Shown here in pieces: positions 16,429 through 26,252 of a stretch of 56,489 nt of DNA. Each line of letters opens with the position of its first letter. The first letter of the stretch is position 1. Origin of the DNA: an uncultured Saprospiraceae bacterium (GTDB taxonomy: Bacteria; Bacteroidota; Bacteroidia; Chitinophagales; Saprospiraceae); contig CALLWB010000060.1 of the NCBI GenBank assembly GCA_938016265.1, positions 1 through 56,489 of the forward strand. Direction: 5' to 3'. Position numbers and translations under genes: made by a program. The notes under the pieces were generated by a model. It had not been told where the DNA came from, searched no databases, and worked only from the letters and a program-made list of their open reading frames with translations.

Positions 16429-18879
16429 ATGAAAAATCTAATCTTATTTCTCAGTTTCTCCATTCTTGTTCATTTTGGGTTTGCCCAACAATCTACAACT
16501 CCTATAGAGTTAAATACCCAAGAAATAGAAGACGCTACCTACTTGGAATCTATCTTTTTGTTTGAAGAAGACAAAACCATCAAAAAAAGAGAAAGCGAGT
16601 CTCTACCCGACTTGGATGCTTCCTTTTTATTATTACAAAAAGATAGATTAAGCACTGTTCTCGCCACCAGACCAGCCATCATCAAATTGTCTATCCCCTT
16701 TCAAGATAAATTAATCCAGTTAGAGCTAGAACAAGATCAAATTACCACAAGCGACTTTACAGTGACTTCAAGCAGCACAGGCAACGAAGCCATAGAATAC
16801 CAACCTGGTATCCACTATAAAGGCACAATCGCCAGCCAGCCAGAGTCCATGGTAGCCATCAGCCTTTTTGAGGAAGAAATTATCGGTGTCATCACAACAA
16901 CGAGAGGCAAAACTTTGGTTCTGGGAAAACTAGCCGGCAAAGACAATAGCGCCTATGTGCTATATGATGACTCCGGATTGCCAAACCAAGAGTTTGCATG
17001 CGGAGCAACGCCTCCAGAAGATTACGATCTTGAAATGAGCGAGCACTTGGACAATTATAGAGCCGCCGCAGATCCAGGGAAATGTGTTCGAGTTTACTTT
17101 GAATGTGATTATGAACTTTATCAGTTTCGAGGCAATAGTGTTGCTTCTACGGTAGACTACATGAAAGGATTGTTTAATATTGTAAGTGCCATCTATCGAA
17201 AAGAAAAAATTACTAGTAAAATATCCGCAATTCATGTTTGGACCTCCCAAGATCCCGTTAGTGAAACCAACTCCTCCACTGCATTGAGTGACTTCAGAAA
17301 ATTAAGACCCAACTTTAATGGTAACATCGGTCATTTCATTTCGCTAGGCGGAAGCGGGCTTGGAGGCATTGCCTACTTGAATGTACTTTGCAATAATAAC
17401 TACAACTATGCATTCAGTAACATAACTTCCTATTATAACACCTTGCCTAACTATTCCTGGTCCGTGATGGTGGTTTCTCATGAAATGGGACATAACTTAG
17501 GTAGTCCACACACACACAACTGTTCCTGGCCAGGAGGAGCAATTGACAATTGTTGGACTCCACAAGGCAACTGTTCTCCTGGTCCTCAACCAACTAACGG
17601 AGGTACAATTATGAGTTACTGTCATACCAAATTTGGGATCGGAATAAACTTGACAAAAGGGTTTGGACCACTTCCCGGAAATTTAATTCGTAGTCGTGTC
17701 TATAATGCCTCGTGTTTGTCCGCTTGCAACACCGTCATTGGAGAATCCGGCAGAGTTACCATCAACCAGACTTCCAGTAGCCAATGGCATACCGTCAATC
17801 TGAACAATTACTACATCAAACCAATTGTCATTGTTAGTCCTCCTAGTAATTATGATGCAGATCCGGCTCTTGTACGGGTAAGAGGCGTAAAAAACAGTAG
17901 TTTTCTGGTGCAAATCGATGAATGGGAGTATCAGGATGGGGTGCATGGTACGGAGGTGCTTGACTACATTGTCATAGAGCAAGGTACACATACTTTGCAG
18001 GACGGACATAAAATTCAAGCGGGCAGAACGAATGTCGGTACTGGGTGGACTTCAATTAATTTCAATAGTACGTTTCCAAATACGCCTGCGGTGCTTACAC
18101 AAGTGAGTTCTGTGAGAGATCTGTCGGCAGTTGCTTGTCGTACTACTCAGATTACTACGACGGGTTGTAAACTTAAGTTGCAAGAAGAGGAAGCAGCAAA
18201 TAACGTGCACAAAGAAGAACGAATTTTTTGGGTAGCAATGCAACGTGGTTCGAAAAAAAACGGTAGAAAGTACAGGGCTGCCACCATCCCTACTGCCCGA
18301 TTTGATGAAATCTGGAGAGGTTTTACCCTAGGAAGTGTTTTTCAAAATAAACCAATAATGCTGACGGGTATGCAAACACACAATGGTGGAGATCCTTGTG
18401 CGGTGAGACAACGGAATATCACCGCCAATACCGTTCAGGTACTAGTGCAAGAAGAAACTTCTGCCAATCAGGAAGTAGCGCATGCAAATGAAAAAGTAGG
18501 CTACATTGCTTTTGACCGACTAGGGAATATCCTTGGTGCTACCAAAAACTACTATAAAACGAACGAATCTGAAAATGATCTTGCAGAGCAATCAACTGCC
18601 GTAAAACCAAGAATAAATCTTTCCCAAAATGAAGATTTCCATATGTACCCTAATCCGACATCCACTACCCTAAATCTTGAAATTCTGTCCGAAAAACTAG
18701 CAGAGGGGGATAAAATCATAAAAATTTACGGGCTCACAGGAAATCTTATTGCTGAAAAAATAGCTACTGGATCATTCCTTCAAATTAATACAGATCGCTT
18801 GCCCAAGGGAATATTTTTTGTAAAAATCTACGACCAATACGGCAATTCACTTCCAGGACAAAAGCTAGTCAAGGAATAA
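16429..18879 (+). CDS. T9SS-secreted M12B (reprolysin-like) zinc metalloprotease
   Basis: An 816-residue exported protease with a signal peptide ending HFGFAQ (about 20) and a pro-region to about 215. The catalytic domain carries HEMGHNLGSPH (His351, Glu352, His355, His361) and the Met-turn TIMSYC (Met395), the metzincin signature of the M12 group. Residues of about 440-720 form three tandem modules of 85-95 residues, with the recurring pattern F..P.V...V......A.R.....T.....L.EEE...VH..E...W.A...G. These resemble H-type-lectin-like beta sandwiches (inference). The last 80 residues (MYPNPTSTTLNLEI...GIFFVKI) are a type A T9SS sorting domain, so the enzyme should be released or surface-attached. 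It is likely to degrade extracellular protein. Confidence 0.9.
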   Translation: MKNLILFLSFSILVHFGFAQQSTTPIELNTQEIEDATYLESIFLFEEDKTIKKRESESLPDLDASFLLLQKDRLSTVLATRPAIIKLSIPFQDKLIQLELEQDQITTSDFTVTSSSTGNEAIEYQPGIHYKGTIASQPESMVAISLFEEEIIGVITTTRGKTLVLGKLAGKDNSAYVLYDDSGLPNQEFACGATPPEDYDLEMSEHLDNYRAAADPGKCVRVYFECDYELYQFRGNSVASTVDYMKGLFNIVSAIYRKEKITSKISAIHVWTSQDPVSETNSSTALSDFRKLRPNFNGNIGHFISLGGSGLGGIAYLNVLCNNNYNYAFSNITSYYNTLPNYSWSVMVVSHEMGHNLGSPHTHNCSWPGGAIDNCWTPQGNCSPGPQPTNGGTIMSYCHTKFGIGINLTKGFGPLPGNLIRSRVYNASCLSACNTVIGESGRVTINQTSSSQWHTVNLNNYYIKPIVIVSPPSNYDADPALVRVRGVKNSSFLVQIDEWEYQDGVHGTEVLDYIVIEQGTHTLQDGHKIQAGRTNVGTGWTSINFNSTFPNTPAVLTQVSSVRDLSAVACRTTQITTTGCKLKLQEEEAANNVHKEERIFWVAMQRGSKKNGRKYRAATIPTARFDEIWRGFTLGSVFQNKPIMLTGMQTHNGGDPCAVRQRNITANTVQVLVQEETSANQEVAHANEKVGYIAFDRLGNILGATKNYYKTNESENDLAEQSTAVKPRINLSQNEDFHMYPNPTSTTLNLEILSEKLAEGDKIIKIYGLTGNLIAEKIATGSFLQINTDRLPKGIFFVKIYDQYGNSLPGQKLVKE

Positions 18880-19130
18880 TCGCGGGTAGTAGGTATTAGG
18901 ACTGCAAATAATCTACTGTTAAGAAATAGGTAATTGATTGTCATAGGCATATCCATATTGAAAGGATTTTGTCTACGACAATTTTATTTATTTTGGATTG
19001 CTGAATAGATTCCATCAAAATCGGAAAAATTCCTTCCTGATCTCGAAGAGTTTTGAATGCGGTCCGACTTTCGGCAGTTCTAAAAAAGGGAAGGAACCGC
19101 GACGGCGAGTATTTACGAAAGCCTAGTAAC

Positions 19131-19613
19131 TTAATTCAAATAAAGAATGGAAATATTTAAGATGGTAGCAAAACTAACCCACAAAATGTAGGGAACCAAT
19201 AACCAACCAGCAGCTGGCTTTATCGCCTTAAACTTAAGAATAGTGATAAGAATAGCTACCCACAAAATTACAATGTTTATCAATCCAAGGATCGGTGATT
19301 GAGCGCCAAAGAAAGAAAAACTCCAAAGCAGATTCAGAATAAGTTGAATTGCAAACCAAATCATGGCAGGTTTTGCTCTGGTATCTCCCTTGTCAGTACC
19401 TTCATGCCAAATCAGTCCGGCAGCAATTCCCATCAAAATAAAGAGAGTGGTCCAAACAGGGCCAAACAACCAATTAGGTGGATTCCAGCTAGGCTTGTTT
19501 AAGGTAGTGAACCAAGTAGTTAACGAAGTGTTTGTGGCGATACTTCCGCTTAGTCCAATGACCAGGCAAACAACAATAGCAATCACGATTTTTACAGGCA
19601 AAGATAGTTTCAT
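19131..19613 (-). CDS. tspO: TspO/MBR family tryptophan-rich sensory protein
   Basis: A 160-residue five-helix membrane protein of the TspO/translocator-protein family. The signature LNKPSWNPPNWLFGPVWT lies after the first helix, and LNLLWSFSFFGAQSP and WLLVPYILWVSFATILN follow in helices 3 and 5. TspO proteins bind porphyrins and sterol-like ligands and are linked to stress signalling. The length is typical. The start is 36 nt downstream of the xseB stop on the same strand, so it may be the last gene of the xseA-xseB-tspO operon, although no functional link is known. Confidence 0.95.
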   Translation of the reverse strand: MKLSLPVKIVIAIVVCLVIGLSGSIATNTSLTTWFTTLNKPSWNPPNWLFGPVWTTLFILMGIAAGLIWHEGTDKGDTRAKPAMIWFAIQLILNLLWSFSFFGAQSPILGLINIVILWVAILITILKFKAIKPAAGWLLVPYILWVSFATILNISILYLN

Positions 19614-19649
19614 AAGATAATAAACAGTATAGGTTAAAAATTGTTTTGC

Positions 19650-19847
19650 TTAATTTAATTTTTCTAAGATATTATCTAAATTCTCCTCAGTATTGTGCAA
19701 TTTTTGTTTGCAATATTGAAGCAAAGTGCCAGCACGTTCTACCTTTTCGGATAGCGCGTCCATCCCAAGTTGGTCTTCTTCCAATGCAGTTACTATTTGT
19801 TGCAATTCTGCAAGTGCCTCTTCGTAGGTTAGATTTATTTTACTCAT
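19650..19847 (-). CDS. xseB: Exodeoxyribonuclease VII small subunit
   Basis: A 65-residue small subunit beginning MSKINLTYEEALAELQQIV. The helical motif (YEEALAELQ.IV..LE), then LSEKVERAGTLLQYCKQKL, is the XseB pattern, and the length is normal. Several copies bind one XseA to form the nuclease that degrades single-stranded DNA to short oligonucleotides. Its ATG (19847) lies inside the end of xseA with an 8-nt overlap, which implies translational coupling. Confidence 0.96.
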   Translation of the reverse strand: MSKINLTYEEALAELQQIVTALEEDQLGMDALSEKVERAGTLLQYCKQKLHNTEENLDNILEKLN

Positions 19848-21084
19848 TGTTTATTGATTCTATGGTACTTTCGGTTTGTCCGTCTTTGTATTTGGTGGTA
19901 ATTTGATCACCTTTTTTTAATTCGGAGACGCTGGTTACAGGTTTGCCATCTTTCAGGGTGATAGAGAATCCACGATCCAGGGCAAATTCAGGACTTAGCA
20001 ATTTTATGTTTTTGTCGAGGGCGTTGAGTATTGTTTTATTGGAATAGATTTGTTGTTTGGTGAGTTTTGGCAGCTGGGAGTTGACGAATTGAAGCATCAT
20101 TTTAGCTCCTTGGAGTTTCTGCCTGGATCTGGAGGCCAACTGATCTTCCAACCGGTTCAGTTTGTTGGTATTTGCATGCAATTGTTGGTGAGCAAGGTTT
20201 TTTACTCGATGAATGCAATCATACAATTGACTTTCATACCGAATACAAGATTCCAAAATAAAATCGGCAACTGAGGTTGGCGTTTTATGTGCGGTGTGAA
20301 CGACATGATCCAATATTGTGTCGTCCGTCTCATGTCCGATCCCTGTCATCACTGGCATAGGAAACAAGGCCACCCGCTTGCTCAACTCAAGGCTGTCAAA
20401 AGCGGCAAGATCCAGTCGCGCCCCTCCCCCACGGATAATGACCAAAGCATCAAATTCCATCCTTCTAAATTCGATCAAATCCAATTGTGCAAGTACCTCT
20501 TGCTCGGTTCGCTCTCCTTGCATCGCTGCAGCAAACAACTCACAATCAATCCGAAATCCAAACGCGTTTTGTTCTAAGTGTTTCAAAAAATCCTGCAGGC
20601 CTGCCGCTCGTTCCGAAGAAATCACCGCAATTCGCTGAAGGACAATTGGCAGTCGTTGTTCTCTGTTTTTATGAAGGAGTTTTAAGCGTTGGAGCGCTGC
20701 CATCGTTTCCTGGCGCTTCATTTCCAGTTGGCCCATGGTATAAGCAGGATCGATATCCGAAATATTCAACTTCAGGCCAAAACGAACATGGTACTCTACC
20801 TTGACTTCAATTCTCACCTTGATACCTGACTGTAGTAGTCCTGGCAACTGATTTCCAATCTTTTTAAGTAACTTTTTGTACGTGGACTGCCAGATAACGG
20901 CTTGCGATTTTGCTTTCAGACCAGGCTCTTCCTCGTTTTTTTCAATCACATCCAGATAATAGTGCCCTCTGGAAACTCCTACTTCTGCAATTTCACAACT
21001 CACCCACACCGACTCTCGCATATTCAATGCGATTACCCGCTGTAGGTACTCATTTAGCTGAAAAAGTGAATAGGTTTTGTCCAT
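19840..21084 (-). CDS. xseA: Exodeoxyribonuclease VII large subunit
   Basis: A 414-residue large subunit. I start it at the ATG at 21084 (MDKTYSLFQLNEYLQRV), the conserved beginning of XseA. The frame stays open 12 codons upstream, but those codons do not match the family. It has an N-terminal OB-fold (about 5-100), a catalytic region with IAVISSERAAGLQDF, the conserved VIIRGGGARLDLAAFDS and PVMTGIGHETDDTILD, then a long coiled coil and a C-terminal segment (LDRGFSITLKDGKPVTS). It cuts single-stranded DNA from both ends, independently of metal, and acts in repair. xseB overlaps by 8 nt. Confidence 0.97.
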   Translation of the reverse strand: MDKTYSLFQLNEYLQRVIALNMRESVWVSCEIAEVGVSRGHYYLDVIEKNEEEPGLKAKSQAVIWQSTYKKLLKKIGNQLPGLLQSGIKVRIEVKVEYHVRFGLKLNISDIDPAYTMGQLEMKRQETMAALQRLKLLHKNREQRLPIVLQRIAVISSERAAGLQDFLKHLEQNAFGFRIDCELFAAAMQGERTEQEVLAQLDLIEFRRMEFDALVIIRGGGARLDLAAFDSLELSKRVALFPMPVMTGIGHETDDTILDHVVHTAHKTPTSVADFILESCIRYESQLYDCIHRVKNLAHQQLHANTNKLNRLEDQLASRSRQKLQGAKMMLQFVNSQLPKLTKQQIYSNKTILNALDKNIKLLSPEFALDRGFSITLKDGKPVTSVSELKKGDQITTKYKDGQTESTIESINNE

Positions 21085-21184
21085 TTTATTAATGCGAGAA
21101 CGCTTGAATATTTGTAGCATCTCCGCACGTTGGTTGTGGAGTAAATCCGCTCCCTACCAATGCACCAGCCATGCTTATCTAAGA

Positions 21185-21200
21185 TTTTGCGATAGCAAAA
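21185..21200. repeat. Dispersed palindrome copy B (TTTTGCGATAGCAAAA)
   Basis: A 16-bp near-perfect palindrome (6-bp arms TTTTGC/GCAAAA) in the gap between sucC and xseA. It is identical in sequence (reverse complement) to copy C at 39099-39114 and related to copies A and D. Confidence 0.55.
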
Positions 21201-21243
21201 AAGCCCAATACCTTCAATTTTAGACCAACTAAACTACCTTCTA

Positions 21244-22434
21244 CTATCCAATAACCTTCGCCACTAAGTCGGCTGCTTCTTGCAATAAGATTGCAGAATG
21301 CACCTCCAAACCAGACTCATCAATAATCGTTTTTGCAATATCTGCATTAGTACCTTGAAGGCGAACAATGATTGGGATATTGACTTCACCAATGTTTTTG
21401 TAAGCATCTACTACCCCCTGAGCAACTCGATCACAACGAACGATACCGCCAAAGATATTGATGAGGATCGCTTTTACGCTAGGATCTCTCATGATGATTC
21501 TAAATGCTTTTTCTACACGCTCTGCGTCCGCAGTACCTCCTACATCCAGGAAGTTGGCAGGTTCTCCACCAGAAAGTTTGATGATGTCCATAGTAGCCAT
21601 TGCAAGTCCGGCACCATTTACCATACAACCGACATTCCCATCAAGATTTACATAGTTCAGGCCAAAGCTTTTGGCTTCTACTTCTGTAGGATCTTCTTCA
21701 GAAACGTCTCTCATTTCTGCTAGGTCTTTGTGGCGGAAAAGTGCATTGTCATCTAGCGCAACTTTACAGTCAACAGCGAGAATACGGTCATCTCCGGTTT
21801 TGAGGCATGGATTGATTTCAAACATGCTATAATCACTAGATACAAAAGCTTTGTACAACTTTGCAATGAATTTCGTCATTTCCTTAAACGCTTGACCAGA
21901 AAGTCCTAGGCCGAAAGCGATTTTTCGTGTCTGAAACCCTTGTAGTCCAAGTCTTGGATCAATATATTCTTTGTTGATTAATTCTGGTGTATTGTGTGCT
22001 ACCGTTTCAATGTCCATACCGCCTTCTGTGGAAGTAACGATCACATTACATTTGCGGTCTCTGTCCATTAAAATGGAAACATAGTATTCTTTACATGCAT
22101 CAAAATCCGGTGCATAGACATCTTCTGCCACTAGTACTTTGCGAACCAATTTTCCAGGGCCGTCTACTCCTCCTGGAGTTTGCGGTGTTTTTAGCATCAT
22201 TCCCAGGATATTACCAGCAAATTCTTTTACTTCTCCTTCATTTTTTGCCAACTTCACTCCACCGCCTTTTCCTCTTCCTCCAGCGTGGATTTGCGCTTTG
22301 ATCACACAAAAGTCGGAATTTAGTTTTTTAGATGCGGCAACTGCCTCCTCTACACTTTCTGCTACAAAACCTTCCTGGATGGCTACTCCAAAACTTTTTA
22401 ATAATTCTTTGCCTTGATATTCGTGTAAATTCAT
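21244..22434 (-). CDS. sucC: Succinate-CoA ligase (ADP-forming) subunit beta
   Basis: A 396-residue TCA-cycle enzyme subunit. It begins [17 protein letters not shown], has the ATP-grasp N-terminal region ([20 protein letters not shown]), the metal/ATP-binding [19 protein letters not shown] and the C-terminal CoA-ligase domain with [13 protein letters not shown] and [11 protein letters not shown]. With the alpha subunit (SucD) it converts succinyl-CoA to succinate with ATP synthesis. sucD is not in this window, as is common in Bacteroidota, where the two genes are often apart. A textbook Bacteroidota promoter lies at 22489-22519. Confidence 0.98.
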   Translation of the reverse strand: MNLHEYQGKELLKSFGVAIQEGFVAESVEEAVAASKKLNSDFCVIKAQIHAGGRGKGGGVKLAKNEGEVKEFAGNILGMMLKTPQTPGGVDGPGKLVRKVLVAEDVYAPDFDACKEYYVSILMDRDRKCNVIVTSTEGGMDIETVAHNTPELINKEYIDPRLGLQGFQTRKIAFGLGLSGQAFKEMTKFIAKLYKAFVSSDYSMFEINPCLKTGDDRILAVDCKVALDDNALFRHKDLAEMRDVSEEDPTEVEAKSFGLNYVNLDGNVGCMVNGAGLAMATMDIIKLSGGEPANFLDVGGTADAERVEKAFRIIMRDPSVKAILINIFGGIVRCDRVAQGVVDAYKNIGEVNIPIIVRLQGTNADIAKTIIDESGLEVHSAILLQEAADLVAKVIG

Positions 22435-22488
22435 GAAATGATTTAATTATATGAATGTAAAAATTGGTTCGTCGTTGAAAAATTTGAA

Positions 22489-22519
22489 CAAAAGTAGCAT
22501 TTTTTACTAGTAAATCAAA
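22489..22519 (-). promoter_or_regulatory. Bacteroidota sigma-ABfr-type promoter of sucC
   Basis: On the minus strand, TTTG (22516-22519) is followed by 19 nt and TACTTTTG (22489-22496), an exact match to the TTTG-N19-TAnnTTTG consensus. It ends 54 nt upstream of the sucC ATG. Confidence 0.8.
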
Positions 22520-22696
22520 GGCTAATCTGGTTTTGAGGGTGAAATAAATTACTGTTGGTTTTATCGAATTATAGGTGATCAATACATAAGGGAACTCCGT
22601 ACGCCAAAAAATAAATTTGAATCTAAAATTATAGGATCGATATAGTATAAAGTGGAAAGGGTATTTTCCTTACATTAGCGGTATAATTTATATATC

Positions 22697-24427
22697 ATGA
22701 ATCCCAAAACACGCATTCTGTTTATTGTACTTCTGGTTGTTCTTGTTTGGAATATGGGGTGTAACACCACCGCAACCAATCAATCAGAAAACCCTGACCT
22801 ACTATTGATAAATGGCAAGTTCCACACCGTAAATGACCAACAACCAACCGTAGAAGCCCTAGCAATAAAAGGCAATAAAATCCAGCAGTTGGGCACAACA
22901 ACAGACATCAATGCACTCGTAGGTCCAAACACAAAAACGATCGACCTGAATGGTGCCACCGCCATTCCCGGGTTCATAGAAGGCCATGGTCATTTTGCCG
23001 CGCTTGGATATAGCCTGATCAGACTCAACTTTCTGGAAACAAAAAACTGGGAGGAAGTCCTAGAAATGGTTCGACAAAAAGTAAAAACGGCTAAACCCGG
23101 TGCCTGGATAGAAGGTCGTGGCTGGCATCAGGAAAAATGGGATCAACAACCCGACAAAACCGTCCAGAACTACCCTACTCATGACGAATTGAGCGCAATC
23201 GCTCCCAACAACCCAGTGTTGCTGAGGCACGCTAGCGGACATTCTGCTTTTGCCAATAAAAAAGCAATGGATTTGTCAGGCATCTCCAGAGAAACAGCCA
23301 ACCCAGCAGGCGGCCTGATTATCCGTGATGGGAGTGGACAGGCTACTGGTGTTTTTGAAGAACGGGCGATGGATGCCCTGTATCTTGCCCTAAAAGAATA
23401 CCAATCAACCCTGAGCGAAGAAGAATTGGAAGCAGAGTTTCAAAAAGCTGTGGCCATGGCACAGGAGGAGTGCCTTCGAAATGGGATTACTTCTTTTCAG
23501 GATGCCGGTTCTGATTTTAAAGAAATTGCCGCCTACAAAAAACTAGCAGAGGACAAAGAGTTAGACCTACGGCTTTGGGTCATGCTTAGACGACCTTATG
23601 AAGAAACCAAAACGTACATTGATCAGTTGCCAATCCTCAATGCGGGCGACCATTTCTTTACCGTTCGAGCCATCAAATCGCAGGTGGATGGAGCGCTTGG
23701 AGCGCATGGTGCCTGGCTATTGCAGCCTTATAGTGACAAACCTGGTTTTGTAGGGCAAAATACCACCCCTGTATCTGAAGTCGCCAACATGGCAAAACTT
23801 TGCCTAGCTAACAATCTGCAACTTTGTGTCCATGCGATCGGCGATCGGGCCAATCGGGAAGTACTGGATATTTACAGCGAAGCATTCAAAAAAAACAAAA
23901 CCAACAATAATTTACGTTGGAGAATAGAACATGCGCAACATGTAAATGAAGCAGACATTCCCAGATTTGCGGAATTGGGGGTAATCGCCTCTATGCAAGG
24001 GATACACTGTACATCTGATGCTCCATTTGTTGAAAAACGCCTGGGAGAACACCGCGCAGGAAAGGAATCTTATGCTTGGCGGACATTCCTGGATTCAGGA
24101 GCAAAAATAGCCAATGGAACGGATGCTCCAGTAGAAAAAGTAAGTCCCATCGAGTCGTATTATGCCTCTGTAACCAGAAAAAGGAAAGACGGCATGGAGT
24201 TTTTCCCCGAGCAAAAAATGACCAGAGTAGAAGCACTTCGAACTTATACACTCGACAATGCCTATGCCGCATTTGAAGAAAAAGAAAAAGGCTCTTTAGA
24301 GGTTGGAAAATTGGCTGATATCACCATTCTTTCAAAAGATATCTTGAAGGTGTCCGATTCAGAATTACTGCAAACGGAAATTTTGTACACTATTGTAAAC
24401 GGCGAAATAAAGTATCAAAAAAAATAA
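22697..24427 (+). CDS. YtcJ-like amidohydrolase, lipoprotein
   Basis: A 576-residue metal-dependent hydrolase of the amidohydrolase 3 (YtcJ-like) family. The N-terminus is a lipoprotein signal with a putative lipidated Cys22 (WNMGC; the -3 residue is atypical). After an N-terminal beta domain, IPGFIEGHGHFAALG carries the HxH metal motif. SQVDGALGAHGAWLLQPY, LCVHAIGDRANREVLD and IEHAQHVNEADIPRF are conserved family segments, and ANGTDAPVEKVSPIESY gives the last metal-ligand Asp. The C-terminus (KLADITILSKDI) closes the beta domain. Substrates of the family are varied (amides, formamides, exoenzyme-type amidines), so none is assigned. It is likely periplasmic. Confidence 0.92.
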   Translation: MNPKTRILFIVLLVVLVWNMGCNTTATNQSENPDLLLINGKFHTVNDQQPTVEALAIKGNKIQQLGTTTDINALVGPNTKTIDLNGATAIPGFIEGHGHFAALGYSLIRLNFLETKNWEEVLEMVRQKVKTAKPGAWIEGRGWHQEKWDQQPDKTVQNYPTHDELSAIAPNNPVLLRHASGHSAFANKKAMDLSGISRETANPAGGLIIRDGSGQATGVFEERAMDALYLALKEYQSTLSEEELEAEFQKAVAMAQEECLRNGITSFQDAGSDFKEIAAYKKLAEDKELDLRLWVMLRRPYEETKTYIDQLPILNAGDHFFTVRAIKSQVDGALGAHGAWLLQPYSDKPGFVGQNTTPVSEVANMAKLCLANNLQLCVHAIGDRANREVLDIYSEAFKKNKTNNNLRWRIEHAQHVNEADIPRFAELGVIASMQGIHCTSDAPFVEKRLGEHRAGKESYAWRTFLDSGAKIANGTDAPVEKVSPIESYYASVTRKRKDGMEFFPEQKMTRVEALRTYTLDNAYAAFEEKEKGSLEVGKLADITILSKDILKVSDSELLQTEILYTIVNGEIKYQKK

Positions 24428-24579
24428 AATAAAATACAGGCTATAACTATCTCTTTTTGTTGCAGATAGCCGTTAGTCAATATTATATACATAACCGCAT
24501 GCAACACATTTGCAAGGATTTCGTATCTACTATATAGTAAGTGCATAATTTCGTTTTTGACCCTTCAACCATATCTACC

Positions 24580-25695
24580 ATGCGATTTCTACTATTTGCC
24601 TTTCTGCTATTGTCCTCTTTGATGGGGAATGCTCAAAATGGAGAATTTAATCTTCAATTCAATGATTTTAGTATAGATCCCGCTACTGACCAGTTCTGTT
24701 TTGATGTCGAAATCAAAGCCAATAGTCCCGCTACTGAATTTAATCTGGCCGATCAGAATTTTCGGTTTTCTTTCAATCGTGCCGCTTTTTTAGAAAGCAG
24801 CCTTACCATCCAACAAGAACTAACGCTTAGCCAGTTTACTAATGACAACGGGGTTATTTCTTTTTATGATGTGCACACAACAACGGGTTCACTTGATACT
24901 GTTGCCTCCTACAACATACCTCTTGCTGGTGGTGTTGGCTACTATTTAAATAGCACGGATTGGATTAAAGTTGGTAAATTATGTCTTACGATTGTTGATT
25001 ACAATCAAATTGGAACACTGGACTACCATTGCGAAAGTCAATTCCCTAATGTGGTAATTATTGGAAAAGAAACTAATGCGACTCTTTATCCTGCGACCAT
25101 GAACTCTTGCGCCGATGCAGCAGTAAATCTTACCGCATTATTGCCCGTGGAATATTTATTCTTTAAAGGTCATTTAAAAACCGATAAAACGGTTGATTTG
25201 AGCTGGGCAACTGCTAGCGAATCGGATACGGACAACTATATAGTAGAACGAAGTCAGGATGGCGATCATTTTGGCAGAATCGGTACAGTTGCTGCAGCAG
25301 GAAATTCTATAAGCCAAAAAAACTACCAATTTATAGACGAGCAGCCTCAAAATGGGATCAACTATTATCGAATCAAACAAGTTGATTTGGATGGTTCCTA
25401 TACTTATACGAAAGTAGTTGTGGTTGATCTTGATAAGAATTTTTTCCTGGCTGTTTTCCCTAATCCTGTAAAAGGGGAACTTACGTTGAATGTGGTTGGC
25501 GATCAGAACGAGAAAATTGAGGTATTGATTTCCAATATGCTAGGGCAACAGGTTTTTCAACAAACTTATGCGACTAACTTTTCCACCGATTTTTTGATGA
25601 AGTTGGATGTCTCCTCCCTTGAAAGCGGTCAATATATTATATCTGTCAAAAACGGCATTTCTGCCAAGCACCGTGCGATTACTATTCAACGGTAG
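24580..25695 (+). CDS. T9SS-secreted protein of unknown function
   Basis: A 371-residue exported protein. I prefer the ATG at 24580 (MRFLLFAFLLLSSLMGNAQ), which gives a clean signal peptide, over the GTG at 24541. The mature N-terminal part (about 20-160) is a beta-sandwich with a cohesin-like or secreted Ig-like appearance (NGEFNLQFNDFSIDPATDQF). A second beta domain of about 90 residues (VDLSWATASESDTDNYIVERS...YYRIKQVDLDGSYTY) is the fibronectin-like module that often precedes T9SS tails. The C-terminus (LAVFPNPVKGELTLNVV...LESGQYIISVKN) is a type A T9SS sorting domain. It is probably surface-bound, and the function is unknown. Confidence 0.88.
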   Translation: MRFLLFAFLLLSSLMGNAQNGEFNLQFNDFSIDPATDQFCFDVEIKANSPATEFNLADQNFRFSFNRAAFLESSLTIQQELTLSQFTNDNGVISFYDVHTTTGSLDTVASYNIPLAGGVGYYLNSTDWIKVGKLCLTIVDYNQIGTLDYHCESQFPNVVIIGKETNATLYPATMNSCADAAVNLTALLPVEYLFFKGHLKTDKTVDLSWATASESDTDNYIVERSQDGDHFGRIGTVAAAGNSISQKNYQFIDEQPQNGINYYRIKQVDLDGSYTYTKVVVVDLDKNFFLAVFPNPVKGELTLNVVGDQNEKIEVLISNMLGQQVFQQTYATNFSTDFLMKLDVSSLESGQYIISVKNGISAKHRAITIQR

Positions 25696-25701
25696 CGAAT
25701 T

Positions 25702-25718
25702 GTTAATGGTGGATTGGT
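25702..25718 (+). repeat. Dispersed repeat GTTAATGGTGGATTGGT, copy 1
   Basis: These 17 bases are repeated exactly, inverted, at 39173-39189. A diverged third copy lies near 45541-45560 (ATTAACCAATCCACATT). All lie just outside 3' ends of genes. Confidence 0.5.
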
Positions 25719-25786
25719 TAATAGTTAATGGTCCATTTACTATATTAGTAGGCAATTAACCAGTATTCAATCAACCATAAACCTAT

Positions 25787-26095
25787 ATGGCATTTATTAT
25801 TATATACATTACTAATCCTGACGAATTAACTGCGAACAAGGTAGCTGACCATTTATTGGATAAAAAATTGATAGCTTGCGCGAATGTTTTCCCTATCACT
25901 AGTGCCTACTGGTGGCAAGGAAGCCTGGAACGAGAAAACGAATTTGTTGCGCTAGTAAAAACCCAGCCCAAGCACTGGCATTCTATTCAGGAAGAAATAA
26001 ATGCGATCCATCCGTACGATGTTCCTTGTATCATGAAATTAGAGGCAGAGGCCAATGAAGCCTACGAAAATTGGATTTTCAAGATGACTGAATAA
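25787..26095 (+). CDS. cutA: Divalent-cation tolerance protein CutA
   Basis: A 102-residue protein of the CutA1 family, a trimeric ferredoxin-like fold. Family markers are ADHLLDKKLIACANVFPITSAYWWQG, EFVALVKTQPKHW and HPYDVPCIMKL. The length is normal and there is no signal peptide. CutA is linked to copper tolerance in E. coli, but its biochemical role is unclear and it resembles PII-type signalling proteins. It is preceded by a repeat-bearing 91-nt gap and appears monocistronic. Confidence 0.96.
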   Translation: MAFIIIYITNPDELTANKVADHLLDKKLIACANVFPITSAYWWQGSLERENEFVALVKTQPKHWHSIQEEINAIHPYDVPCIMKLEAEANEAYENWIFKMTE

Positions 26096-26220
26096 ACAGA
26101 ATCCCCCAAATTGTCTATTTATTCCGATTATAACGGTCACTAATTTAACAACAGCCTTGCCCAAAAATCACTTAATAACTTACACAATATTCATGAAATA
26201 GTGACAAAGTCGCAAAATAA

Positions 26221-26252
26221 TTTGACAATACAACAACAAATACTTACTTTTG
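26221..26252 (+). promoter_or_regulatory. Promoter of the S24 repressor gene
   Basis: TTTG at 26221-26224, a 20-nt spacer and TACTTTTG at 26245-26252 give a near-ideal Bacteroidota promoter. The predicted start of transcription (about 26258) falls inside the overlapping inverted repeats at 26253-26294. Confidence 0.7.

Noticed and set aside
24439-24471. Hairpin GGCTAT...ATAGCC after the amidohydrolase gene
   Set aside because: The 6-bp stem with a long loop has no T-tract after it, so I do not call a terminator.
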